A stretch of 64,000 nucleotides of DNA, from contig OZ257257.1 in assembly GCA_965279705.1 (NCBI GenBank), forward strand, positions 1,922,001 through 1,986,000, written 5' to 3'. Made by a program: the position numbers and the translations under genes. The stretch comes from Stagnimonas sp965279705. Lineage in GTDB: Bacteria; Pseudomonadota; Gammaproteobacteria; Nevskiales; Nevskiaceae. Positions within the stretch are counted from its first letter, which is position 1. Every line of letters starts with the position of its first letter. This document shows, in pieces, positions 1 to 8,582 of this stretch. The notes under the pieces were generated by a model. The model was not told the origin of the DNA. It made no database searches and saw nothing but the letters and a program-made list of their open reading frames with translations.

Positions 1-663
1 CGCAAGCCTGCGGCGTACCTGATGGGTGAGATCCAGTTCTGCGGTCTGCCGTTCACCATCGACGAGCGCGTGCTGATTCCGCGCTCGCCCATCGGCGAGC
101 TGATCGGCAAGCACTTCCAGCCCTGGCTCAGCACACAGCCCACCCGTATCCTCGATCTCTGCGCGGGTTCCGGTTGCATCGGCATTGCCTGCGCCTATGC
201 CTTCCCGCATGCCGAAGTCGATCTGGCCGAGCTGGACTCCGGCGCGCTGCAAGTCGCCAAGAGCAACATCCTGCGCCACCGCGTGCATCCGCAGGTGCGG
301 GCGTACGAGTCCGACTTGTTCGCGGGCCTGCCGGCCGAAGCCTGCTACGAGCTGATCGTCAGCAACCCGCCCTACGTGCCGACCGCCGAGGTCGATGCAC
401 TCGCCGCCGAGTTCCGCCACGAGCCGCGCCTGGCGCTGGAGGCCGGTGAAGACGGCATGGACATCGTCGCCCGCCTGCTGGCCGAAGCGCCGCAATACCT
501 CACCGACGATGGTCTGCTGATCTGCGAGATCGGCGGCTCTCAGGATGAGTTCCTTCAGCGCTTCCCGCACCTGCCGGTGGCCTGGCCGGACTTCGAGCGC
601 GGTGGCGACGGCGTGTTCGTGATCGGCCGTCGTGCGCTGGTGCAGTGGCTGCAACAGCAGTAA
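1..663 (+). CDS. prmB: 50S ribosomal protein L3 glutamine methyltransferase PrmB (5' end missing)
   Basis: C-terminal two thirds of a PrmB/HemK-family N5-glutamine methyltransferase, which uses S-adenosylmethionine to methylate a glutamine of ribosomal protein L3. The frame is open from base 1 and already encodes family sequence (RKPAAYLMGE) before the first visible ATG at 22, so the true start lies left of the window. Visible motifs are the PRSPI segment that follows the N-terminal helical domain, the SAM-binding loop LDLCAGSGCIGIA, and the catalytic NPPY signature (SNPPYVP), which holds the substrate glutamine. prmB next to aroC is a common gammaproteobacterial order; here a GGDEF gene on the other strand separates them. 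The family call is secure. PrmB rather than PrmC is inferred from the PRSPI segment and the aroC neighbourhood. Confidence 0.93.
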   Translation, partial: RKPAAYLMGEIQFCGLPFTIDERVLIPRSPIGELIGKHFQPWLSTQPTRILDLCAGSGCIGIACAYAFPHAEVDLAELDSGALQVAKSNILRHRVHPQVRAYESDLFAGLPAEACYELIVSNPPYVPTAEVDALAAEFRHEPRLALEAGEDGMDIVARLLAEAPQYLTDDGLLICEIGGSQDEFLQRFPHLPVAWPDFERGGDGVFVIGRRALVQWLQQQ

Positions 664-672
664 GCGCTCGGG

Positions 673-1659
673 CTACTCCAGCAGCACGAAACGATTGCGT
701 CCTGCGGCCTTCGCCGCATACAGCGCTTCGTCGGCGCGCTTCAGAGCAGCAGCAAAGCTGGTGTCGGGGTCGGCGGGCTCGGCGACTAGCGTGCCGCCGA
801 TGGATGCACTGACGATGCCGCCCGGTGCATCGGCATGGGGAATGGCGAGGGCGGCAATGGCCTCACGGATTTTCTCGGCGACTTCGTGCACGCCTTCCGG
901 CGTGGTGTTGGGCAGCACCATCGCAAACTCCTCGCCGCCGATGCGGGCGACCACATCGCCCACACGCCGCGCAGCGGTTTGCAGGGCGCGTGCCACTTTC
1001 TTCAGCGCCACATCGCCAGCCGGGTGGCCGTAGCGGTCGTTGTATTTCTTGAAGAAGTCCACGTCCATCATCAGCACCGCCACCGGCGGTTGGGCGGCAA
1101 ATGCGCGCCGCCATTCGCGTTGCGCTACATCCTCGAAGTGGCGGCGGTTTAACAGGCCCGTCAGCGAGTCGACGATCGACAGCGAGCGCAGCATCAGGCT
1201 TTCTTCCAGCATGCCGCGCAGGTCTTCGAGTGAGTGCTGGATGTTGGCATCGAAGCCGCGCGGCTCGTTGTTGATGACGCACAGCGCACCCATCGGCAAA
1301 CCCGACGGCGCGCGCACCGGCAGGCCCGCGTAGGCGCAGATGCCACCCGGGGCGCACACCAGTGGGTTGTCGGCAAAGCGTGCATCGGTGTGCGCGTCGG
1401 GTATCACGAAGAGATCGGTCTGCTCGATGGCGTGCGTGCAAAACGACACCTCGCGCGCCGTCTCGCGCACGGCCAGCCCCTCTTGCGCCTTGAAGAATTG
1501 ACGGCCGCCATCCAGCACTGAAAACGCCGCGGCATCGGCCCCCGTGAGGGTTTTGGCCATGCGCACGATGCGGTCGAAGCTTTCGTCGTAGCTGGGGTCG
1601 GTCAGCATCAGACGTTCAATGTCTTCAGATCGCAGTGCTTCGACGGCCGGTGTGAACAT
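673..1659 (-). CDS. Diguanylate cyclase with N-terminal GAF domain
   Basis: 328-residue soluble protein that should make cyclic di-GMP from two GTP. Residues about 20-150 form a GAF sensor domain (FCTHAIEQTD, PVRAPSGLPMGALCVIN). Residues about 160-328 form a GGDEF domain that opens with the usual DSLTGLLNRRHF. The active-site loop is GGEEF at residues 241-245, and an RVGD inhibitory site lies at 232-235, five residues upstream, so both catalysis and product inhibition look intact. No membrane segment is visible. The gene is transcribed away from aroC and ends nine bases after prmB, converging on it. The start is the ATG at 1659, with only a weak GAG Shine-Dalgarno. The input signal cannot be told from sequence. 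Confidence 0.93.
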   Translation of the reverse strand: MFTPAVEALRSEDIERLMLTDPSYDESFDRIVRMAKTLTGADAAAFSVLDGGRQFFKAQEGLAVRETAREVSFCTHAIEQTDLFVIPDAHTDARFADNPLVCAPGGICAYAGLPVRAPSGLPMGALCVINNEPRGFDANIQHSLEDLRGMLEESLMLRSLSIVDSLTGLLNRRHFEDVAQREWRRAFAAQPPVAVLMMDVDFFKKYNDRYGHPAGDVALKKVARALQTAARRVGDVVARIGGEEFAMVLPNTTPEGVHEVAEKIREAIAALAIPHADAPGGIVSASIGGTLVAEPADPDTSFAAALKRADEALYAAKAAGRNRFVLLE

Positions 1660-1766
1660 GGCAGCTCATCCCAAAAAGTGGTGTAGGCGGCAACGTACGC
1701 CAAACTATGCCCCTTGATCCACCCTTGAGGCGCACACAGTGCCCGTATCGCAGCGAGTGAGCCGTC

Positions 1767-2864
1767 ATGTCTGGCAATAGTTTTGGCAAGAGCTTCGTGG
1801 TCACCACTTTCGGCGAGTCGCATGGCCCCGCACTCGGCTGCATCGTGGATGGCTGCCCGCCCGGCTTGCCGCTCACCGAGGCCGATCTGCAACCTGATCT
1901 CGATCGGAGAAAACCGGGCACCAGCAAGTTCGTCACCCAGCGCAAGGAAGAGGATCAGGTTCGCATTCTCAGCGGCGTGTTCGAGGGCCTGACCACCGGC
2001 ACACCGATTGCGCTCGTCATCGAAAACACCGACCAGCGCAGCTACGACTACGCCAAGATCGTCGAGGTGTTCCGCCCCAACCATGCGGACTACGCCTACA
2101 TCCAGAAATACGGCATCCGCGACCATCGCGGCGGTGGCCGCAGCTCGGCGCGCGAGACGGCGGCGCGTGTGGCGGCCGGCGGCATTGCCAAGAAGTGGTT
2201 GCAGCAGAAATACGGCATCGTCATCCGCGGCTGTCTGGAACAGATGGGGCCGATCAAGGTTGCCCGCACGAGCTGGCAGACGGTCAACGACAACCCCTTC
2301 TTCGCGGCTGATCCAGCGCGCGTGCCGGAACTGGGCCAGCTCATCGACGAGTTGCGCAGCGCCGGTGATAGCTGCGGCGCGCTGCTCTATGTCGAAGCCA
2401 CCAACGTGCCGCCGGGCTTCGGCGAGCCGGTGTTCGACCGGCTCGATGCCGACATCGCGCAGGCCCTGATGAGCATCAATGCCGTGAAGGGTGTCGAGAT
2501 CGGCGATGGCTTTGCGGTGGTGAACATGCGCGGCAGCGAGCACCGCGACGAACTTTCGCCCGAGGGCTTTCTGGCGAATCACTCCGGCGGCATCAGCGGC
2601 GGCATTTCCACCGGGCAGACGGTCTACGCGCGCCTCGCGATCAAGCCGACCTCGAGCATCCAGATCAAGGGCAAGACCATCAACGCGGATGGCGAGGCCA
2701 CCGAGATGCGCACCACCGGCCGCCACGACCCCTGCGTCGGCGTGCGCGCCACGCCAATTGCCGAGGCCATGCTGGCGCTGGTGCTGATGGACCATGCGCT
2801 GCGGCATCGGGCGCAGAACGCGGATGTGGTGCCGAAGACGCCGCGTATTGCGGCTGAACGCTAA
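1767..2864 (+). CDS. aroC: Chorismate synthase
   Basis: 365-residue enzyme of the last shikimate step: it converts 5-enolpyruvylshikimate-3-phosphate to chorismate using reduced FMN. Family signatures are all present: the N-terminal GESHGPALGC, the RGGGRSSARETAARVA loop (FMN and phosphate contacts), SGGISGGISTGQ, and the C-terminal RHDPCVGVRA. Length matches bacterial AroC (about 350-370). It starts at the ATG at 1767, in a 107-base gap that it shares divergently with the GGDEF gene. It supplies chorismate to the tryptophan genes trpFBA found about 32 kb further on. Confidence 0.98.
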   Translation: MSGNSFGKSFVVTTFGESHGPALGCIVDGCPPGLPLTEADLQPDLDRRKPGTSKFVTQRKEEDQVRILSGVFEGLTTGTPIALVIENTDQRSYDYAKIVEVFRPNHADYAYIQKYGIRDHRGGGRSSARETAARVAAGGIAKKWLQQKYGIVIRGCLEQMGPIKVARTSWQTVNDNPFFAADPARVPELGQLIDELRSAGDSCGALLYVEATNVPPGFGEPVFDRLDADIAQALMSINAVKGVEIGDGFAVVNMRGSEHRDELSPEGFLANHSGGISGGISTGQTVYARLAIKPTSSIQIKGKTINADGEATEMRTTGRHDPCVGVRATPIAEAMLALVLMDHALRHRAQNADVVPKTPRIAAER

Positions 2865-2890
2865 TTGGTAGTTCTGAAAGTGAGCCGTTA

Positions 2891-3472
2891 ATGGATTGCA
2901 GTACTGCAAAAGATATCGGGCTGTTCGTTGCCGGTCTGCTTATTGGTCCTGCGGTCTATTTCACACGCAGAAGAATTGAGAAGTCTTCTGAACATGAGGA
3001 CCTCGATATCAAAGAGAAATTACTCAGAATTAATCGGGAGCTGAAAGAGCAGAATCTCACGCCTGAAGGCCTCAAAAAGCTAAGTGCGGTGCTTATTTCA
3101 AAGCTGTCTGCCCACGCATCGCTGGAAGAAGCTGAAGCGGTCGTAGCATCCATAACGGAGACTGGTTCAGATCGCATTGTCACTCAGGCGGAAATGAATC
3201 AAGGCTCCTACGAAGAGTTTGAAAAAGCTGATCTGGAGTTGAAGCAAGCGTACGAGCGCCTTCGTTCACTGCTCGAAGGAGACAACCTCAAGCACTTAGA
3301 GGAAGCTCAACGGGCATGGCAAGCCTTTCGAAAAAAGCAGGTGTTGTTGGCCGGTAGTTTCTACATGGGTGGAAGCATTCGGCCGCTAATCCACAACGTG
3401 CAGGCGTGCGCCCTCACAGAGTCTCGCGCCAAAGAGCTTCGCGCGCTCTACGAAGAACTGGTGTCTAGGTGA
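2891..3472 (+). CDS. Membrane-anchored protein with an LprI/DUF1311-like C-terminal domain
   Basis: 193 residues, visibly AT-richer than the flanking genes. Residues 9-25 form one hydrophobic segment followed at once by RRR, so by the positive-inside rule the rest faces the cytoplasm. Residues about 30-95 are charged and helical. Residues about 98-190 match the DUF1311/LprI pattern (T-x-AEMN, AD-x-EL, AQRAW-x-AFR, GGSI-x-P, LTESRA-x-EL). That family is normally secreted and cysteine-bonded. Here the cysteine expected after EMN (Q104/G105) and the one expected after the AFR helix are absent, leaving C172. It lies 26 bases after aroC, possibly on the same transcript. The family match rests on motif memory, not a search, and no function is assigned. 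Confidence 0.72.
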   Translation: MDCSTAKDIGLFVAGLLIGPAVYFTRRRIEKSSEHEDLDIKEKLLRINRELKEQNLTPEGLKKLSAVLISKLSAHASLEEAEAVVASITETGSDRIVTQAEMNQGSYEEFEKADLELKQAYERLRSLLEGDNLKHLEEAQRAWQAFRKKQVLLAGSFYMGGSIRPLIHNVQACALTESRAKELRALYEELVSR

Positions 3473-3533
3473 GCTGCCTAAATAGTTATTCAAGCCGACG
3501 TCATCACATGCTGTGTGGTGGCAAGAGTTGTCC

Positions 3534-4448
3534 ATGAACCTCGGCCTCCTCTACGCCATCGCCGCCAACCTCATCTGGGGCTTGGTCTTCCTCGGCCCCA
3601 TCTGGGTGCCGGGTGCCACACCCGTGCAGATCACCGGCGGGCGCTACACCTTCTATGGTTTCTTCGCGGTGCTGTGCCTCGTGTGGGTGTGGCAACGCAC
3701 GCGGGCGTCGCACGTGATCATCCGTAACCTCAAGGCCTGGCGAGCGGCGGCGGGGCTCGCGCTGTTGGGCAACTTCGTCTACTTCCTCTGCGTATCGGCG
3801 GCGGTGCAGAGCATCGGTATCGCACTGCCGACGATGATTGTCGGGATGATCCCGGTCACGGTGCCGGTCATCGCCTGCCTCGTGGCGCGACGCTGGCCGA
3901 CTGGCTGGCTGTGGCTGGCGATGACGGTGATGGCGGGCGGCATCGTGCTCGCCAACTGGCGGCCGCTAGATGGCACGCCCAACCCGCGCGGCCTCGCACT
4001 CGCGGTAGGCGCGCTGCTGTGCTGGTCGGCTTACGCGTTGCTCAACCAGCGGGCGATGCGGCGCTATGCGCCGGGGCAATCGCTGCTGTGGGCGAGCTTG
4101 CAGGGTGCGGCGGGCCTGCCGTTTGGGCTGGCACTGTTCTTCGTCGCGGGCGGCACCGCGCAGCCGAATCTGGCCGCACTGCTGCCGGTGTGGATCGTGC
4201 TCGGCGTGGTCTGCTCCGGCATCGCCAACGTGCTGTGGAACCTCGGCAGCGCGCGGCTGCCCTCCACCCTGTTGGGGCCGATGATCGCCTTCGAGACCCT
4301 GAGTGGCTTGGCCTGCGCCTGGGCCTACGACGGCAAGCCTTGGCCGATGACGGCCTGGCTCGGTGTCATGCTTCTGGTTACCGGTGTGGTGCTCGCCGTC
4401 AGAGGCGAGCGCAAGCCACCGCCGCCAGCCGAAGCCGCCATCGCTTAA
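3534..4448 (+). CDS. DMT superfamily (EamA-type) transporter
   Basis: About 304 residues, nearly all hydrophobic, with about ten predicted membrane helices in two related halves, as in EamA/RhaT-like permeases that move amino acids or other metabolites across the inner membrane. The N-terminus (NLGLLYAIAANLIWGLVFLG) is typical. The second half begins near LALAVGALLCWSAYALLNQR, and the C-terminus is a short basic tail. I chose the ATG at 3534; a GTG at 3513 would add seven residues (MWWQELS) without a better ribosome site. yaeQ follows after 15 bases and may be co-transcribed. The substrate is unknown. Confidence 0.88.
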   Translation: MNLGLLYAIAANLIWGLVFLGPIWVPGATPVQITGGRYTFYGFFAVLCLVWVWQRTRASHVIIRNLKAWRAAAGLALLGNFVYFLCVSAAVQSIGIALPTMIVGMIPVTVPVIACLVARRWPTGWLWLAMTVMAGGIVLANWRPLDGTPNPRGLALAVGALLCWSAYALLNQRAMRRYAPGQSLLWASLQGAAGLPFGLALFFVAGGTAQPNLAALLPVWIVLGVVCSGIANVLWNLGSARLPSTLLGPMIAFETLSGLACAWAYDGKPWPMTAWLGVMLLVTGVVLAVRGERKPPPPAEAAIA

Positions 4449-4463
4449 CTCAACGAGAAAAAC

Positions 4464-4997
4464 ATGGCCCTCAAAGCCACCATCTGCAAAGCCGAACTCA
4501 ACATTGCCGACATGGACCGCGGCTACTACGCCGACCATGCGCTCACACTCGCACAGCACCCCTCAGAGAACGACGAGCGGCTGATGCTGCGAGTGCTGGC
4601 GTTTGCGCTATACGCACACGAATACCTCGCCTTCACCAAGGGCCTGAGTGACCCGGACGAACCCGACATCTGGCAGAAGGACCTCACCGGCGCGATCGAC
4701 GTCTGGATCGACCTGGGCCAGCCGGACGAGAAACGTGTGATGAAAGCCTGCGGGCGCTCGTCTCAGGTTGTCGTCATCACTTATGGAAATGCCACACCCA
4801 TCTGGTGGGAAAACATAGCCCCCAAGCTCGAACGCGCACGCAATCTGAGTGTGCGGCGCCTGGTGGTGAGTGGCGACACGCCGCTCGCTGCTTTCGTGCA
4901 GAAAAACATGAAGCTGCAATGCACGGTGCAGGATGGCCAGCTCTGGCTCAGCGATGGCGAGCGCAGCGCCCAGATCGATGCGGTGACGCTGCGCTAG
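4464..4997 (+). CDS. yaeQ: YaeQ family protein
   Basis: 177-residue soluble protein matching the YaeQ family in full length. Characteristic blocks are the start MALKATICKAELNIADMDRG, ENDERLMLRVLAFALYAHE, and DVWIDLGQPDEKRVMKACGR. The fold is reported to resemble PD-(D/E)XK nucleases, and the acidic and lysine positions in the GxPDEKR region fit this, but a biochemical role is not settled. An old link to RfaH suppression in E. coli is disputed. It sits 15 bases downstream of the DMT transporter. Confidence 0.92.
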   Translation: MALKATICKAELNIADMDRGYYADHALTLAQHPSENDERLMLRVLAFALYAHEYLAFTKGLSDPDEPDIWQKDLTGAIDVWIDLGQPDEKRVMKACGRSSQVVVITYGNATPIWWENIAPKLERARNLSVRRLVVSGDTPLAAFVQKNMKLQCTVQDGQLWLSDGERSAQIDAVTLR

Positions 4998-5004
4998 CGC
5001 CCAA

Positions 5005-5032
5005 CAAAAACGGGCCTCGCAAGGAGGCCCGT
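5005..5032 (-). terminator. Rho-independent terminator for the DUF1993 gene
   Basis: Perfect 8-bp stem CGGGCCTC / GAGGCCCG (5011-5018 and 5024-5031) with a 5-base loop. A run of five A on the plus strand at 5006-5010 reads as U5 after the hairpin in the minus-strand transcript. It lies about 20 bases past the stop of the DUF1993 gene. The plus-strand side has no T tract, so it does not obviously terminate yaeQ. Confidence 0.8.
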
Positions 5033-5051
5033 CGATACCGCACAAAGCGAC

Positions 5052-5561
5052 CTACTGAATCTTGCCCAGAAAATCCATCTTGCCAATCTCGACGCCGTTG
5101 TGGCGCAGGATGTTGTAGGCCGTTGCCGAGTGAAAATACAGGTTGGGCAGCACGAACTGCAACAGGTAGTTCAGGCCAGTGAACTTCATCGGGCCACGCG
5201 GATTGGGAAGGGTGATTTCGCGGGTTTCGCTGCCGTCGAATTGCTCGGGCTTGAGGCTGCCGATGAAGTCGAGCGTTTTCTGCACGCGGGCAATCAGTTG
5301 CTCGAAGGTGGTCTCGTTGTCCTCGTATTTGGGCACTTCGACCCCGGCCAGACGCGCGCCGCCACCCTTCACCATGTCGCAGGCGATACGCACTTGGGTG
5401 GCCAGCGGCAGCATGTCGGGAAAGAGCCTGAAGTTGATGAAGGCGGCTTCGTCAAGCTTCTTGTCGTTGATGTGCGCCTTGCCCTTGGCGAGCACGGCGG
5501 CGAGGTTGTGGAGGGCGTGTGCAGCGACAGGCATGGAGGCCTGATACATCGACAGTGACAT
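5052..5561 (-). CDS. DUF1993 family protein
   Basis: 169-residue soluble protein, full length for DUF1993 (DinB-like four-helix fold). Family features are the start MSLSMYQASMPVAAHALHNL, the central FRLFPDMLPLATQVRIACD, and the C-terminal FHSATAYNILRHNGVEIGKMDF. The ATG at 5561 was chosen because a GGAG lies about 9 bases upstream and the family begins here; the open frame continues upstream without family sequence. It follows the GST gene by 19 bases on the same strand, so the pair is probably one operon ending at the terminator near 5020. No reaction is known. Confidence 0.9.
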   Translation of the reverse strand: MSLSMYQASMPVAAHALHNLAAVLAKGKAHINDKKLDEAAFINFRLFPDMLPLATQVRIACDMVKGGGARLAGVEVPKYEDNETTFEQLIARVQKTLDFIGSLKPEQFDGSETREITLPNPRGPMKFTGLNYLLQFVLPNLYFHSATAYNILRHNGVEIGKMDFLGKIQ

Positions 5562-5580
5562 GGTCAATCTCCGAGGAAAG

Positions 5581-6522
5581 TTAGTGTGTCTGCACGGGCA
5601 CCACGCTGAAGCCGCTGCGCGGAAAGTGCACTCGCACTTCACCCGCGCGCTCGTCCTTGCGCTGCACCACCAGTTCAAACACTGAGGCGTGTATGAGGGC
5701 GCCTTCGACGGGATCAACCCCGTAGTCGGTGGCGCGCACCACCACGGGCTGGCCGAGCTTGATGCCGTCCGGCTCCAGCAGCGGGCCATCCAGATCAAGC
5801 CATTGGGTCGATTCGCGTGCCACCGTCAGCGCGGCTTCGGCCGACATCTCGCTCGGCCTGCCGTGGCCGAGGCTCTTCACGCGGTCGTACCAGGCCAGCA
5901 GATTCTTGAACGGATCGAGCGCCGTGGTGGTGCCGGGGTTGTTGCGCACGAACCAGGTGGGGTGAAAGGCGCAGAAGTCGGCCAGGGTGGGTGTATCGCC
6001 GAGCAGAAACGGTTTGCCTTCGGCCAGCTGCACGTCCAGTGCATGCATGTGCGGGATGAAATTGAGCTTGCCGAACTCGGCATTGGGCCGGCGCGCGGCA
6101 CCACCGACGAAGAAGGCCTGGCGATCGGCCCCGAATATCTGCATCAGCTCCGGCCCCATGCGCTCGGCCATCGCCTTGATGCCGGCAGGGGCGAAGTTGG
6201 TGGCCACCGCCGAGAAGAACAGCGTCTGTTCGAGGGTGGCCCAGGCGGCGCAGCTGGCGCGGTGCGCCGGTGGCACGACCAGCGTTGCGGGGTGCAGACG
6301 GTCGAGCACGCGCACGATCAGCGCGGTATCGCAAATGACATCGCGGCCCACTTGCAGCACGGGCGTCTTGCGATAGCCGCCGGTGAGGGGCATCAGGTCC
6401 GGCTTGGGCATGACCGGCGGGATCTGCACCGAGTGCCATGCCAGCTGCTTGTAGCCCAGCACGGCGCGGGTCTTTTCGGCATAAGGCGAGAAGGGGTAGT
6501 GGTGCAGGATCAGGTCGGTCAT
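5581..6522 (-). CDS. Glutathione S-transferase family protein
   Basis: 313 residues, longer than ordinary GSTs (about 200-230). Residues 1-80 are a thioredoxin-like GST N-domain: LILHHYPFSPYAEKTRAVLG with the YPFSPYA stretch at the usual thiol-contact position, then TGGYRKTPVLQVG with the cis-proline, and DTALIVRVLD. A helical C-domain follows to about residue 220 (GDTPTLADFCAFHPTWF). The last ~80 residues (LLEPDGIKLGQPVVVRATDY onward) look like a small beta domain added to the GST. It leads the two-gene unit with the DUF1993 gene and is divergent from the MFS gene. The substrate is unknown. Confidence 0.88.
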   Translation of the reverse strand: MTDLILHHYPFSPYAEKTRAVLGYKQLAWHSVQIPPVMPKPDLMPLTGGYRKTPVLQVGRDVICDTALIVRVLDRLHPATLVVPPAHRASCAAWATLEQTLFFSAVATNFAPAGIKAMAERMGPELMQIFGADRQAFFVGGAARRPNAEFGKLNFIPHMHALDVQLAEGKPFLLGDTPTLADFCAFHPTWFVRNNPGTTTALDPFKNLLAWYDRVKSLGHGRPSEMSAEAALTVARESTQWLDLDGPLLEPDGIKLGQPVVVRATDYGVDPVEGALIHASVFELVVQRKDERAGEVRVHFPRSGFSVVPVQTH

Positions 6523-6592
6523 ATCGGGCGGTCTCCACGCGCTTGTTGGGTGCGCAGCATACGCCGCAGTCGGTCGTTAAGATGCGCCGCCC

Positions 6593-7741
6593 ATGTCCCC
6601 GCAATCGCTCCACGCCCGCCTTGGCGGCTACTACTTTTTCTATTACGCGACGGTGGGCGCGTTCATGCCGTATTGGTCGCCGTATCTGGAGGCGCGCGGC
6701 TTTACCGCCACCCAGATTGGCATCGCCTATGCGTTCGCCGGCATCTCGCGCGCGACCATGCCGTTTCTCTGGGGTTGGCTGGGCGATCACAGTGGCCGGC
6801 GCATCCATCTGGTGCGCATCACCAGCGTCGCCTCGCTCGTACTGTTTCTGCTGATCCCCTTCGTGGATGGCGTCTGGGCCATCACCGCCGCGATGCTGGC
6901 CTACAACCTGTTCTGGCAGGCGCTGCTCTCGCAGTTCGAAACGGTTTCGATGGTGCATCTCGCCAAGACCGGCGGTGACTATTCGCGCGTGCGGTTGTGG
7001 GGCTCGGTGGGCTTCGTGGTGTCGGTGCTTTCGCTTGGGCCGCTGCTCGATCTGTGGGGCATTCTGCCGCTGCCCTGGCTGGTGGGTGTGCTGTTCGCGG
7101 GCATGGCGGCGTCGAGCTATCTGGTGCCTGAGACGGTTGCCGTGCCACACGACCCGGCGGTGCCGATGGCGGGCATCGGCTCGGTCATCAAGCGGCCCGA
7201 GGTGATTGCGCTCCTCATCGCCTGCCTCTGCTCACAGATGTCCTTCGCGCCGTATTACAACTTCTTCACGCTCTTTCTGGAGCGTCACGGCCACCCGCGC
7301 AGCCTGAGTGGCATCTTGTGGGCGATTGCGGTCATCGCCGAGATCGTGCTGTTCTTCTACATGAGCCGCGTCATCGCCAAGGTCGGTGCCAAGCGTCTTT
7401 TGGTGGCCGCCCTAGGTGCCACCGTGCTGCGCTGGCTGCTGACGGTGGTGCTCGCCGATTCGTTCACGGCGTTGATCTTTATCCAGATGAGCCATGCGCT
7501 CACTTTTGGCGCCTACCACGCCTGTGCGATGCGCTATGTATTCACCCTGTTCCCGACCCGCTTGCAGGGACGCGGGCAGGCGATCTACAACGCAAGCGCC
7601 TACGGCGTGGGTGGTTCGCTGGGCAGTCTCGGCGCGGGTGCGATCTGGGATCATGTGCGGCCGGAGGCAACGTTTCTGATCGCTGCCATCATTGCGCTGA
7701 TCGGGACGTGGATCGTGTGGAAGAAAGTGCCGAACCTTTAG
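6593..7741 (+). CDS. MFS transporter (HcaT/nucleoside:H+ symporter-like)
   Basis: 382 residues with about twelve membrane helices, in the MFS_1-like branch that includes the phenylpropionate permease HcaT. Visible signatures are the start of helix 1 (GGYYFFYYATVGAFMPYWSPYL), the MFS loop 2-3 motif in the form WGWLGDHSGRR, and RVRLWGSVGFVVSVL at helix 4-5. In Pseudomonas and relatives an MFS permease of this type commonly follows aroC, so this gene is probably the old aroC neighbour displaced by the insertions between 2.9 and 6.5 kb. The crotonase gene follows after 10 bases. The substrate cannot be inferred. Confidence 0.9.
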   Translation: MSPQSLHARLGGYYFFYYATVGAFMPYWSPYLEARGFTATQIGIAYAFAGISRATMPFLWGWLGDHSGRRIHLVRITSVASLVLFLLIPFVDGVWAITAAMLAYNLFWQALLSQFETVSMVHLAKTGGDYSRVRLWGSVGFVVSVLSLGPLLDLWGILPLPWLVGVLFAGMAASSYLVPETVAVPHDPAVPMAGIGSVIKRPEVIALLIACLCSQMSFAPYYNFFTLFLERHGHPRSLSGILWAIAVIAEIVLFFYMSRVIAKVGAKRLLVAALGATVLRWLLTVVLADSFTALIFIQMSHALTFGAYHACAMRYVFTLFPTRLQGRGQAIYNASAYGVGGSLGSLGAGAIWDHVRPEATFLIAAIIALIGTWIVWKKVPNL

Positions 7742-7751
7742 GAGTTGCACC

Positions 7752-8552
7752 ATGCAGCAGCGCGTCACCGTAGCCATCGAAAACCAGGTCGCCATCGTCC
7801 GCCTCAACCGGCCGGACAAGCACAACGGCATGGACATCCCGATGATCCAGGCCCTGATTGCGACCGCGAAGCAGCTCAAGAAAAACCGCGACATCCGCGC
7901 GGTGATTCTCGCGGGCGAAGGTCCCTCGTTCTGTGCCGGCATCGACGTGAAGAGCATGTTTGGAGGTGGTGCGATGAGCGCAGCGCTTGCCTTCTTGCCG
8001 CTGCTCAAGCCGGTCGCCAACAAATACCAGAACGTCTGCCTGATCTGGCGCACGCTGTCGGTGCCGGTGATTGCCGCCATCCACGGCAACTGCTTCGGTG
8101 CAGGCATCCAGCTCGCGCTCGGGGCCGATATCCGCTTCGCCACTCCGGACGCCAAACTGGCGGTGATGGAAGCCAAGTGGGGGCTCATCCCCGACATGGC
8201 CGGCATGCTGCTGCTGCGCGAGGTGGTACCACGCGATGTGGCTTTCGAGCTCACCGCCACGGGCCGCATAGTGGCTGCTGACGAGGCAAAGGCGCTGGGC
8301 CTCATCACCCGCATCGAAGCTGATCCATTGGCTGCTGCCAAAGCCTTTGCCGCGCAGATCGCTACCCGCTCGCCTGACGCGAGCGCTGCTGCCAAGCGCC
8401 TGTTCCGCGAAGTGTGGAGTGCCAGCGAACACCGTGTGTTGGCGGGCGAACGCCGCTGGCAGCTGCGCATGCTGCTGGGCAAGAACCAGCGCATCGCAAG
8501 TAGTCGCAACATGGGCAAGCCGGATGCAGCCTATCTGCCGCGCCAGTGGTAA
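7752..8552 (+). CDS. Crotonase/enoyl-CoA hydratase family protein
   Basis: 266-residue crotonase-fold protein. The CoA-binding and oxyanion-hole motif GPSFCAGIDVKSMFGG and the second oxyanion segment HGNCFGAGIQLALGADIRFA are clear. The catalytic-glutamate region reads AVMEAKWGLIPDMAG, like the family of 2-enoyl-CoA hydratases/isomerases that carry one acidic residue here. It is 10 bases after the MFS gene and 30 bases before fadH, suggesting a small acyl-CoA metabolism unit. The exact reaction (hydratase or isomerase) is not resolved by sequence alone. Confidence 0.92.
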   Translation: MQQRVTVAIENQVAIVRLNRPDKHNGMDIPMIQALIATAKQLKKNRDIRAVILAGEGPSFCAGIDVKSMFGGGAMSAALAFLPLLKPVANKYQNVCLIWRTLSVPVIAAIHGNCFGAGIQLALGADIRFATPDAKLAVMEAKWGLIPDMAGMLLLREVVPRDVAFELTATGRIVAADEAKALGLITRIEADPLAAAKAFAAQIATRSPDASAAAKRLFREVWSASEHRVLAGERRWQLRMLLGKNQRIASSRNMGKPDAAYLPRQW

Positions 8553-8582
8553 ACCTCTTTCTCTTACCGTGACCTGCCAGCC

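Noticed and set aside
1608..2909. Long open frame on the minus strand opposite aroC (about 430 codons)
   Set aside because: It is antisense to aroC, whose protein is fully conserved; its translation is His/Arg/Ala-rich with no family pattern, as expected from GC-rich codon bias.
5689..6978. Plus-strand open frame of about 430 codons running across the GST gene and into the MFS gene
   Set aside because: It overlaps two well-supported genes, one in antisense and one in another frame, and shows no protein family.
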